Below are positions 7,529 to 16,600 of a DNA stretch of 64,000 bases, piece after piece. The notes under the pieces are model-generated. The model was not told the origin of the DNA, ran no database searches, and worked only from the letters and a program-made list of their open reading frames with translations. Location: assembly GCF_003837805.1 (NCBI RefSeq), contig NZ_RQIT01000003.1:310001-374000 (forward strand). Reading direction: 5' to 3'. Position numbers and translations under genes: made by a program. The stretch comes from Bradyrhizobium sp. RP6. Its GTDB lineage: Bacteria > Pseudomonadota > Alphaproteobacteria > Rhizobiales > Xanthobacteraceae. Position 1 is the first letter of the stretch. Every line of letters begins with the position of its first letter.

Positions 7529-9187
7529 CTACTGTATCGACACCGGCGAGAAGTCGATGAACCAGCTCTTCGGCTGCACCACGCCTGTCACCTTCGGGCT
7601 CATCGCGCGCGGCCCGACGTCGTGGGCGACGTAGAGGAAAGCCGCGTCGTCGACGGAGGCCGCATGCAGTTCGGCGAGCGCGGCATCGCGTGCGGCGGGA
7701 TCGAAGGTCTGCCGCGCCTTCTTCACCAGCTCGTCGAATTTGGGGTTGTTGATGAAGCCCCAATTGTTCGAGACCGGCGGCGCCATGCCCGATTGCAGGA
7801 AGCGCACCAGCGCGAAGAACGGGTCCATCGCCGCATAGGTGACGTTGGTCGCGTTCGAGCCGTTGGCGCTGGGATCCTTGGCGCCGCGGCGCCAGTTGGT
7901 GAACAGCGTATTCCACTCGATGACGTCGAGCTTCACGTCGAAATAGCATTCGGCCAGCGCCTGCTGGAGATACTCGTTCATCGCCAGCGGCTGCATCTGA
8001 CCCGAGCCGGACGCAGATGTCTGCGTCTTCACCGTCAGCTTCTTGTTGGGGCCGAAGCCGGCCTCCTGCATCAGCTTCTGCGCAGCCGCCTTGTCGTATT
8101 TGATCTGGAAGGTAGGATTGCCGCGCCAGGGATGGCCAGGCTCGAAGGTGCCGGTCGCGGGCACCATCAGGCCGGCGAGCAGGCCGTCCCTGAGGCCTTC
8201 CCGATCGATGCAGAGGTTCGCCGCCTTGCGCACGCGGATGTCGTTCCAGGGCGAGCCCTCGATGCGCGAGAATTGCCACGGCCAGACGTGCGGCTGCTCG
8301 TTGGCGTAGAGCTTGAAGCCGCGCTGCTTCAATTCGGGGATCGTGTCCGGCGCCGGCGCCTCGACCCAATCGACCTGGCCGGAGAGCAGCGCCGCGGTGC
8401 GCGCATTCGCTTCCGGCATCGGCAGCAGCACCATCTTGTCGATCTTGGGGACGCGTGCCTTGTCCCAATAGTTCGCGTTCTTGACCAGCTCGAGCCGCTC
8501 GCGCGGCGTGAAGCTCGACATCTTCCACGGGCCGGTGCCCGAGGCGTCCTTGGCGAACGCGGTCCAGGCGGCCTGCGACTTCGCCTTGGCATCGGCGCCC
8601 TCGGCCTTGTCGTAGAAGGCCTGCCACTTCGCCGGGCTCGCCATGAACAGGTTGGTGAGGTTGATCGGCAGGAAGCTGTCGGGCTCCTTGGTGGTGAGCT
8701 CGACCGTCATGTCGTCGATCTTCTTCGCGGAGGCCAGCGTCGGCATGCGCGAGGCGGTGACGCCGACCTGGCTGGCGTCGAATTGCGGCGCGTCCTGCTT
8801 CAGCACCTTTTCGACGTTCCACACGACAGCATCGGCGTTGAACGGCGAGCCGTCATGGAACGTGACGCCGGGACGCAGCTTGAAGACCCACTTGGTCTTG
8901 TCGGCATCGTCGACCTTCCACTCGGTGGCAAGGCCGGGGATCACCACGCTCGCCTTGTCGGCAGAGGACAGGTCCCAGCCGGTCAGCGCGTCGTACATGG
9001 TGAGGCCGGTGAAGCGATTGCCTTCAAAGCCCTGATCGGGCTGACCCAGGGTGCGCGGAATATCGGCAGCGGTCATGCCGATGCGCAGCACGGTCTCGGC
9101 GCTGGCTGCGCGCGGCGATGCGGCCACGCTGCCGAGCGCCAACAGCGCGATCAGCGCCGCGCGGGTCTTGTTCGTCTTGATAAGCAT
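7529..9187 (-). CDS. ABC transporter substrate-binding protein, peptide/nickel family 5
   Basis: A 552-aa periplasmic binding protein. The start at 9187 gives a signal peptide with a hydrophobic core about residues 8-20 and a likely cleavage after 'RAASA'. The family-5 hallmark 'FKLRPGVTFHDGSPFNADAV' appears about residue 100, followed by the usual 'IRVRKAANLCIDRE' region. A start 18 codons upstream (9241) is open but would displace the signal sequence. It is the first gene of the leftward operon and presumably delivers the ligand to the DppB/C-like permease. It is about the same length as, and clearly similar to, the divergent protein at 9387, sharing for example 'LATEWKVDDADKTKW'. Confidence 0.92.
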   Translation of the reverse strand: MLIKTNKTRAALIALLALGSVAASPRAASAETVLRIGMTAADIPRTLGQPDQGFEGNRFTGLTMYDALTGWDLSSADKASVVIPGLATEWKVDDADKTKWVFKLRPGVTFHDGSPFNADAVVWNVEKVLKQDAPQFDASQVGVTASRMPTLASAKKIDDMTVELTTKEPDSFLPINLTNLFMASPAKWQAFYDKAEGADAKAKSQAAWTAFAKDASGTGPWKMSSFTPRERLELVKNANYWDKARVPKIDKMVLLPMPEANARTAALLSGQVDWVEAPAPDTIPELKQRGFKLYANEQPHVWPWQFSRIEGSPWNDIRVRKAANLCIDREGLRDGLLAGLMVPATGTFEPGHPWRGNPTFQIKYDKAAAQKLMQEAGFGPNKKLTVKTQTSASGSGQMQPLAMNEYLQQALAECYFDVKLDVIEWNTLFTNWRRGAKDPSANGSNATNVTYAAMDPFFALVRFLQSGMAPPVSNNWGFINNPKFDELVKKARQTFDPAARDAALAELHAASVDDAAFLYVAHDVGPRAMSPKVTGVVQPKSWFIDFSPVSIQ

Positions 9188-9386
9188 CGCCTCAATCCTT
9201 TTCCGGCTTTCGATGATTAATTTTGATGCACCCGTATGCAATGGCTATGCCAAGGAGAAACTTATTCTGCAAATTGCCCTCAGGACGACAAGTACTTGTG
9301 ATGACGCACCGAAGGAATCCGCGCGCTGCCTATTCTGGCATCAAGATTGCAAGTTCGGGCCCAGACCCTCCCTGGAGCTTTGATCC
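9188..9386. promoter_or_regulatory. Divergent control region between two paralogous binding-protein genes
   Basis: This 199-bp non-coding, comparatively AT-rich region separates the leftward transporter operon from the rightward binding-protein gene. It must hold promoters for both directions. The right half contains the sigma-54-type element listed separately. I see no equally clear promoter for the leftward operon. Confidence 0.7.
9336..9352 (+). promoter_or_regulatory. Sigma-54 (RpoN) type -24/-12 promoter
   Basis: TGGCAT at 9336-9341 and TTGCAA at 9347-9352 are separated by 5 nt, so the invariant GG and GC dinucleotides are exactly 10 nt apart, as RpoN promoters require. Transcription would start near 9362, leaving a leader of about 25 nt before the ATG at 9387, with a GGAG-type binding site inside it. 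This predicts nitrogen or other enhancer-dependent control. No enhancer-binding protein gene is adjacent. Confidence 0.65.
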
Positions 9387-10982
9387 ATGCGTATTCGTCT
9401 GTCGACCTGTCTCGCCGTGCTTGCGTTGACAGTTTCCGCAATCTCGGCGCGCGCCGAAACGGTGGTGCGTTACGGCATCTCGATGGCGGACATCCCGCTG
9501 ACGACAGGCCAGCCCGATCGCGGCGCCGGCGCTTACCAATTCACGGCCTACACGATCTACGATCCCCTGGTCGCCTGGGAAATGGATGTCGCCGATCGCC
9601 CCGGCAAGCTGGTGCCGGGCCTCGCCACCGAATGGAAAGTCGACGATGCCGACAAGACCAAGTGGCGCTTTACGCTTCGCAAGGGCGTGAAGTTTCACGA
9701 CGGCAGCGCGTTCAACGCCGATGCGGTGATCTGGAATCTGGACAAGGTGCTCAACGACAAGGCGCCGCAATTCGACAAGCGGCAGAGCGCACAGGTGAAG
9801 ACCCGCCTGCCCTCCGTCGCGAGCTACGCCAAGGTCGACGACTTTACCGTGGAGATCACCACCAAGACGGTCGATTCCTTCTTCCCGTATCAGATGCTGT
9901 GGTTCCTGGTGTCGAGCCCGGCGCAGTATGAAAAGCTCGGCAAGGATTGGGACAAGTTCGCCAGCCAGCCCTCGGGCACCGGCCCTTTCAAATTGACCAA
10001 GCTGGTGCCGCGCGAGCTCGCCGAGCTGACCAAGAACCCTGACTACTGGAACAAGAAGCGTATCCCCAAGGTCGACAAGATCGTGCTGGTGCCGATGCCG
10101 GAAGCGTTGACGCGCACCAATGCGTTGCTTGCCGGCCAGGTCGACCTGATCGAGACGCCAGCGCCGGATGCCGTGCCGCAGCTGAAAGCGGCCGGCATGA
10201 AGCTCGTCGACAACGTCACGCCGCATGTCTGGAATTATCATCTCAGCGTGCTGCCCGGCTCGCCCTGGACCGACATCCGTCTGCGCAAGGCGCTCAACCT
10301 TGCGATCGATCGCGAGGCGGTGGTCGGCCTGATGAACGGCCTCGCCAAGCCGGCCAAAGGCCAGGTCGATCCGTCGAGCCCATGGTTCGGCAAACCGACC
10401 TTCGAGCTGAAATATGATCTCGCAGCAGCCAAGAAGCTGGTCGAGGAGGCCGGCTACTCCAAGGCCAAGCCGCTGAAGACCACCTTTATCATCGCGCAGG
10501 GCGGCACCGGACAGATGCTGTCGCTGCCGATGAACGAATTCCTGCAGCAGAGCTTCAAGGAGATCGGCATCGACATCGATTTCAAGGTCGTCGAGCTCGA
10601 GACCCTTTATACGCATTGGCGCAAGGGGGCGGCCGACGAGATGAACGCCGGCATCACCGCCAACAACATCGCCTATGTCACCTCGGACCCGCTCTATGCC
10701 ATCGTCCGCTTCTTCCATTCCGGGCAGATCGCGCCTGTCGGCGTCAACTGGGGCGGCTACAAGAACCCGAAGGTGGATGCGCTGATCGACGAGGCCAAGC
10801 AGACCTTCGATGCCACCAAACAGGACGAGCTGCTGGCGCAGGCGCATGCGCTGATCGTGGACGATGCCGCACTGGTCTGGGTCGTCCACGACACCAACCC
10901 GCACGCGCTGTCGCCAAAGATCAAGCAATTCGTCCAGGCGCAGCACTGGTTCCAGGATCTGACGACGATCGGAGTGGAGTGA
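9387..10982 (+). CDS. ABC transporter substrate-binding protein, family 5 (paralogue of the 7529-9187 protein)
   Basis: A 531-aa periplasmic binding protein with a clear signal peptide (residues 1-23, ending 'ISARA'). It has the family motif 'LRKGVKFHDGSAFNADAV' and a C-terminal half matching its divergent neighbour in order and spacing ('MNEFLQQSF', 'IVRFFHSGQIAPVGVNWGG'). No permease or ATPase follows, so it probably feeds the leftward Dpp-like permease as an alternative receptor with different ligand preference. The ATG at 9387 is preceded by GGAGCTTTGATCC. Control by sigma-54 is suggested by the promoter element at 9336-9352. Confidence 0.92.
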   Translation: MRIRLSTCLAVLALTVSAISARAETVVRYGISMADIPLTTGQPDRGAGAYQFTAYTIYDPLVAWEMDVADRPGKLVPGLATEWKVDDADKTKWRFTLRKGVKFHDGSAFNADAVIWNLDKVLNDKAPQFDKRQSAQVKTRLPSVASYAKVDDFTVEITTKTVDSFFPYQMLWFLVSSPAQYEKLGKDWDKFASQPSGTGPFKLTKLVPRELAELTKNPDYWNKKRIPKVDKIVLVPMPEALTRTNALLAGQVDLIETPAPDAVPQLKAAGMKLVDNVTPHVWNYHLSVLPGSPWTDIRLRKALNLAIDREAVVGLMNGLAKPAKGQVDPSSPWFGKPTFELKYDLAAAKKLVEEAGYSKAKPLKTTFIIAQGGTGQMLSLPMNEFLQQSFKEIGIDIDFKVVELETLYTHWRKGAADEMNAGITANNIAYVTSDPLYAIVRFFHSGQIAPVGVNWGGYKNPKVDALIDEAKQTFDATKQDELLAQAHALIVDDAALVWVVHDTNPHALSPKIKQFVQAQHWFQDLTTIGVE

Positions 10983-11133
10983 CGGGAGCGGAGACAGCTG
11001 TCCCTGCCTAGGCAACGCGCAAGCGCGCCCGCCGCTTCGGACCAATGCGAGGAGAGATGGTGGGCACGGCGCTGACGCGCCTCTGCCCACCCTACGGAAG
11101 CGGATGTTTGGCGCACACAGGCGCATCAAACTC

Positions 11134-11212
11134 GTCATTGCGAGCGCAGCGAAGCAATCCAGTAATGCATCCGCGGAGACATTCTGGATTGCTTCGCTGC
11201 GCTCGCAATGAC
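11134..11212. repeat. Perfect 29-bp inverted repeat (dispersed palindromic element)
   Basis: The left arm at 11134-11162 and right arm at 11184-11212 are exact reverse complements over 29 bp around a 21-nt spacer, giving a long hairpin. The arms begin GTCATTGCGAGCGCAGCGAA. A degenerate copy of the same element lies at 42543-42629. Here it sits between two genes that converge from opposite strands (10982 and 11249), where it could also act as a bidirectional terminator. Confidence 0.9.
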
Positions 11213-11248
11213 TGAGCGTGAGGCACCGGAGATGCCTCGATCGCACCG

Positions 11249-13480
11249 CTACTTCGTCAGCAGCGCATAGGCCCCGGTCCAGCCCTCGGGCGGCGGATTG
11301 AGCTGGAAATCCTTGATCCTTGCTTCGTAGAGCCGGAACAGCTTCTCCAGCGTGTCGGCGTCTTCGCTGCGGCGGCCGCGCTCGATCGCATCCAGCGCGC
11401 CCTGCCAGTCGCGGCTGCGGTAGCAGCCGAGCATCTCGATGGTGATGTTGCGCAGGCGCTGGAACGCGCCCGAATGCATCACGTCCTCGCGACCCGCGAT
11501 GGCATAGATGACTTCCGGCTCGGTCTTGCCCTTGACCATGATGAAGTCGAGCTCCAGAATCGCGAACTTATCCTTGGCCGCGAGCGCGGTCCTGGATCCC
11601 ACGATGATCGGGAAGCCGTATTCCTTGGTCTGCCCTTCCAGCCGCGACGCCAGGTTCACGCTGTCGCCAAGCACCGAATAGTTCTTCTTCAGGTCGGAGC
11701 CCATGTTGCCGACCACACCGATACCGGTGTTGAGGCCGATGCCGACATTGAGCGGAATGTAGACGTGGCCGCCATCCGCGGCTTCCTGCTCGCGCTCCTT
11801 GTTGACCATGTCGATCCGCTCCAGCATCTGAATCGCAGCCTCGCAGGCATTGAGCTCGTGCTCGGCATCGTCGAGCGGCGCGTTCCAGAACGCCATGATG
11901 GCGTCGCCCATGTACTTGTCGATGTAGCCCTTGCGCTCGATGATGACGTCGGTCAGCGGCGTCAGGAAGCGGTTCATCAGCGCGATTAGCCCTTGCGGAT
12001 CCTGCTTGTAGCTCTCGGAGATCGTGGTGAAGCCGCGCACGTCGGAGAACATGATCGTCATCTCGCGCTCCTCGCCGCCGAGCACGAGCTTTTCCGGCGA
12101 CTGCGCCAGCTGCTCGACCAGCACCGGCGACATGTATTGCGCGAACATGCCGCGGATCTGCACGCGCTGGCGCTGCTCGCGCACGAAGCTGGCGAAGATC
12201 AGCGTCAGATAGATCGCCGTGGTCGAGAGCAGCGGATAGGTGAAGTCGATGAGATAGCGGTACTGCGCGTAGAAGAACCAGGACGTGCCGACCAGGATCG
12301 CGGCGAACATCGCACCGGCGAGCACGAGGCGCACGGGACCGAGATTTGGCGTGAAGATGATGACGAGCAGGCCGATGATGAGCGCGGCGAGCAACTCGAC
12401 TCCGAGCGCGTAGTTCGGCTGCGAGATCACCGCGCCGCTCAGCAGGCTCTCGAGTACCTGGGCGTGGATCTCGACACCCGGCATGGTCGAGGATACCGGC
12501 GTGGTCTTGATGTCGTTGAGCCCGACCGCGGAGGTGCCGACCAGCACCAGCTTGCCGGCGAGCCTGGCGGGCGGCACGGTGTTGTCGAGGACGTCGGCCG
12601 CCGAGACGTAGATCGAAGGATCCTGGCGCGCATAGTGCACCCAGAGCTGACCGTTCTTATCGGTCGGAATCTCGACGCCCTTCAGGCGAATGGCCCGCAC
12701 GCCGGTCTTGTCGGTCCGGATCAGCAGCGTCGGCGTGCCCGTGGCGACGCGCAGGATCTCGAGGCTGAGCGAGGGCATGATGTGGCCCTGGGCACGCATC
12801 ACCATCGGCACGCGGCGGATCAGGCCGTCGCGTTCGGTCTTGATGGTGAACAGGCCGCGGCCGGCGGCGACCTTCTCGATGACGGGCACGTTGCGGAGCA
12901 GGCCAGGGAATTCGAACAGGAAGCGCTCGGCGCCCTCCTCGCCGACCGTCGCGATGCCGGTGAAAGGCAGCGACTTGTCGATCTCGGACGAGATCGCCCG
13001 CTGCCCGGTCTCGCCCAGCACCACGCGCGAGCGCTTGATCGCTTGGGCGAGGATCTGGTCGTTGGTCGGCAGCTCGCGCAGCTTGGCGCGGGTGCTATCG
13101 TCGAGATAGCGCATCTGGTCCGCGACCAGGTCCGGATTGAGCCGGTCGGGCTCAGAGAACACCACGTCGAAGCCGATCGCCACCGCGCCGTTCTGGGTGA
13201 GGTTCTGGATCAGGTCGGCGATCCGCGTGCGCGGCCACGGCCACTGGCCAAGCCTGGCGAGGCTCTTGTCGTCGACATCGACGATGGTGACCGGCCGCGC
13301 CGTCTTGTGGCGCGGATCGATCAGCTGGAACATGTCGAAGGTGCGCAGCCGCAATTCCTGGATCGGCGGCGGATCCCAGAGGCGAACGCCGGCAAACAGA
13401 ACCAGCAGCGCAAGGCACATCAGCCGCGCAAAGCCGAACTTCCGCGCAAACCACCGCCGCAGGATCTTGAGACGTTTCAT
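11249..13480 (-). CDS. CHASE2-domain class III adenylate cyclase
   Basis: A 743-aa membrane signalling enzyme. The order is: one N-terminal membrane segment (about residues 18-36), a periplasmic CHASE2 sensor domain (about 40-340), three membrane segments (about 350-430), and a cytoplasmic class III nucleotide cyclase domain (about 470-660). Cyclase landmarks are the metal site 'MFSDVRGFTTISE' and 'DKYMGDAIMAFW', whose Lys aligns with the purine-specifying Lys. 'YSVLGDSVNLASRLEG' supplies the partner Asp and the Asn/Arg pair. This combination favours ATP over GTP. It lies 140 bp downstream of the secreted FecR/VCBS protein in the same direction, so the two may be co-transcribed. The sensed ligand is unknown. 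Confidence 0.92.
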   Translation of the reverse strand: MKRLKILRRWFARKFGFARLMCLALLVLFAGVRLWDPPPIQELRLRTFDMFQLIDPRHKTARPVTIVDVDDKSLARLGQWPWPRTRIADLIQNLTQNGAVAIGFDVVFSEPDRLNPDLVADQMRYLDDSTRAKLRELPTNDQILAQAIKRSRVVLGETGQRAISSEIDKSLPFTGIATVGEEGAERFLFEFPGLLRNVPVIEKVAAGRGLFTIKTERDGLIRRVPMVMRAQGHIMPSLSLEILRVATGTPTLLIRTDKTGVRAIRLKGVEIPTDKNGQLWVHYARQDPSIYVSAADVLDNTVPPARLAGKLVLVGTSAVGLNDIKTTPVSSTMPGVEIHAQVLESLLSGAVISQPNYALGVELLAALIIGLLVIIFTPNLGPVRLVLAGAMFAAILVGTSWFFYAQYRYLIDFTYPLLSTTAIYLTLIFASFVREQRQRVQIRGMFAQYMSPVLVEQLAQSPEKLVLGGEEREMTIMFSDVRGFTTISESYKQDPQGLIALMNRFLTPLTDVIIERKGYIDKYMGDAIMAFWNAPLDDAEHELNACEAAIQMLERIDMVNKEREQEAADGGHVYIPLNVGIGLNTGIGVVGNMGSDLKKNYSVLGDSVNLASRLEGQTKEYGFPIIVGSRTALAAKDKFAILELDFIMVKGKTEPEVIYAIAGREDVMHSGAFQRLRNITIEMLGCYRSRDWQGALDAIERGRRSEDADTLEKLFRLYEARIKDFQLNPPPEGWTGAYALLTK

Positions 13481-13620
13481 TTCGACCGGACTTCCTGCCC
13501 CGCTTCAGGTCTGATCTTGGATTGCCATGACGCAGATGGCGAACTACTCGGCGACAGAGGATAGGGATTTTCTGTCGCGATCAAAGCGGAATAAAGGGCC
13601 GCGTGCCCGGACGGAAGTCT

Positions 13621-16600
13621 CTAACCTACATGAAGGATGAAGTCGCTGGCGTGGAGATCACCGGCGACAGTGTTCTTCAGGAGGACCTTGTCGTTGCCAT
13701 CGAGCGTGAGCAAAGTGTCGGTGCCCTGCTGCTCCGCGAGCTGGGAAACCTGTGTCCACGACGTGATACTCGTGAACAGCCGTAAATCTATCTTGTCGAG
13801 GCCGATTTCGAAGTCGTTCACGGTGTGCTGAACCGCGGTCTGCGACGACGTCGGCGCGAACACGAACTGGTCCTTGGCGCCGCCGCCAATCAGCGTGTCG
13901 CTCGAGTTCGTTGCGAAAATGACGTCCTTGCCGTCGGCGCCGGCCAGAGTGATATCCTGGCTGCTCGCTCCCTTGACGAAGATGAAGTTGACCGTGTCGG
14001 AGTGGCCGGCCGAGTCGGCAACGGTCAGCGTGATCTGGTCGGTCGCGGGGGGCTGCGGGTAATCGTCGGTGCTGGCGCCTGTCGGGTCGTAGGTGACACC
14101 GGCGCCGCTGGCGAGGCCGGTGTTGATCTGATCGAGCGAGCCCGTGATCGGATAAACACTGACGCTGCTGACGTCCGGATGCGCAGTCGACAGCGTGACT
14201 GTGAAAGTGTCCGCCGCTGCGCCTGGATCGGTGTCGATGACGACAAGATCGCTGATGATGTCGTTGCTGTTCTCGGCGATGTGCTCGACCTGGAAGCTCT
14301 CGGTGTCGATGACCGGGCCGCCGGCGGGAGCGGTCACTTCCGTGCCAATGGTGGTGATATCCTGCGAGACTGGAGTTTTGCCGCCGGTGCCGGTAACCGA
14401 AAGATCAATCGTCGCCATCGACGGATCAGTCGTGATGGCGCCCGTATAGGTGTCGTCGAGTGCGTGGACTCCCAGCGTGCCCGGCGTCCCGGAGAAGCCA
14501 TTGGCTGGCACGAACCGGATCAGCGTATCGGGGCTCAGCACCAGCGCGGTCGTGTCGCTGACCGATCCGATATCGACCCATTGATGCGTACCGGCCAGCG
14601 CGTACTGCCAGGTGCCCTGCGCCGCGGTGGCCGCATCCGACGTCACGGCGATGGCCTTGAAGGCCGCGCCGGTATCGGCGTCCTGGAACTTGTTCGCAAA
14701 GAGATCGGCGATCGCAGCTCCACTCGGGTCGCTCTCGTTACCGGCGATCGCAGCCAGCGTGGCGTTGCCGAGTGTCGGCGCGTCGTTCACGCCGTTGATC
14801 GTGACCGTCACGTCCTGAGAGACCTGGGCGCCATGATCGTCGGTGAAGGTGACGGTGTAGACCTGGGTGATGGTCTGGCCCTGCGCCAGCGACTGCAGCA
14901 CCGCATTGCTATTGTCGAGCGTGAAATGCCAGCCCAGCGTCGCGCCGACGTTGGTGTCGGTATTGAACTCGTCAACTGCGCAGTCGATCGAGAAGGTGCC
15001 GAGCGGCGTGCCTGTGGCGAAGCCCGGAAGCTGAACGCTCGACGTGGATGATTTGAAGACGGCATCCGCCGTATGGGTATCGATCAGGTCGAGATCCTGA
15101 ATCGCCAGCGTACCACAGATCGACAACGTCGAACTGGCATCCTCGGTCACCGCTCCAGTGGCATCTGCGGCGCTGCTGGTGACGGTCGGCGCGTCGTTGA
15201 CGCCGTTGATCGTGACGGTGACGTCCTGCGTGACCATGCCACCGTGATGGTCGTCGATCGTGACGGTGTAGACTTGGGTGATGGTCTGGCCCTGCGCCAG
15301 CGACTGCAGCACCGCATTGCTGTTGTCGAGCGTGAAATGCCAGCCCAGCGTCGCGCCGTTGTCGGTGTCGGTGTTGGATTCGTACACCGACGGATCAATC
15401 GTGAAGCAGCCGAGCGGCGTGCCGTCGTCGAAGCCCGGCAGATGTACGCTCGACGTCGAAGACTTGAACACGGCCTGCGCGGCATGAGTGTCGATCAGGT
15501 CGAGATCCTGGATCGCCAGTGTGCCGCAGATCGAGAGTGTCGGGCCCGCGTCCTCGATGACACAGCCCTTCGCCGCGTCTTCATGGCTCGTGATGGTCGG
15601 GGCATCGTTGGTCCCCGTGATGGTGACCGTGACATCTTTGGTGACCGTCCCACCGTGATGGTCGTCGACCGTAACGGTGTAAACCTGCGTGACAGTCTGG
15701 CCTTCGGCCAGCGACTGCAACACCGGGTCGTTATTGTCGATCGTAAGTGTCCAGCCGACCGATCCTCGCGAGCTGACGCCGGGACTCTCGCTCACCGACG
15801 TTAGCGCGAACGTGCCGATATGCGAGGTGCCATCGCTGAATCCAGGCAGGTGCGCGCTCGACGTCGTCGACTTCAGCTCGAAGCTTGCGGTGTGGGTATC
15901 CGTGAGATCGGGATCGTTGAACGTGATGGTACCGTTGGCCACGAGCGTGACCGCCGCATCGTCCTCGGTTACCGCGCCGGTCGGGGTCGTGTCGTCCTCG
16001 ATGATCGTCGGCACGTCGTTGGTGCCCTCGACATTGACGTCGGCACCATTGATGGAAACCGTGAGCGGCGTGCTGACGATGCCGCCGTGCCCGTCATCGA
16101 CCTGCACCACGTAATTGAGGATCAGCTTCTCGTCCTCGGCAAGGAAGTCGAAGAGATGGTCGGGAACGCTGTAGGTCCAGGTAGCCGAGCCGTTGTTGCC
16201 GTTCCCTGCACCCTGCACCACCGTCAGCGGCACCTTGACGGCTGCAATCGCGGCGAGTTGCTGCGGCGTCAGCGTGGCGGTGATGTCGTTGCCTTCCGCA
16301 TCGAGATATTTAAACGGCTGAGTGGACGAGAGCTCAGCGCTCACGATCGGCCGGTCCGTCAGATCGACGTCGGTGAAGGTGACCGTGCCGGTGATGACGT
16401 CCAGAGCCTCGTTACCGGTCCCGACCTGCTCGATGACGCTGCCACCCGACGTCGCAACGGTAGGCTTGTCGTTCGTACCCGTGATCGTGATGGTGATCGG
16501 GATGAACCTGGACTCGGGGTTCACCACGAAATTGGTGTCGACGCGCACCATATAGGTCAGCGTCAGGGTTTCATCGGCGGCGAGGAAGTCGAAGACCTTG

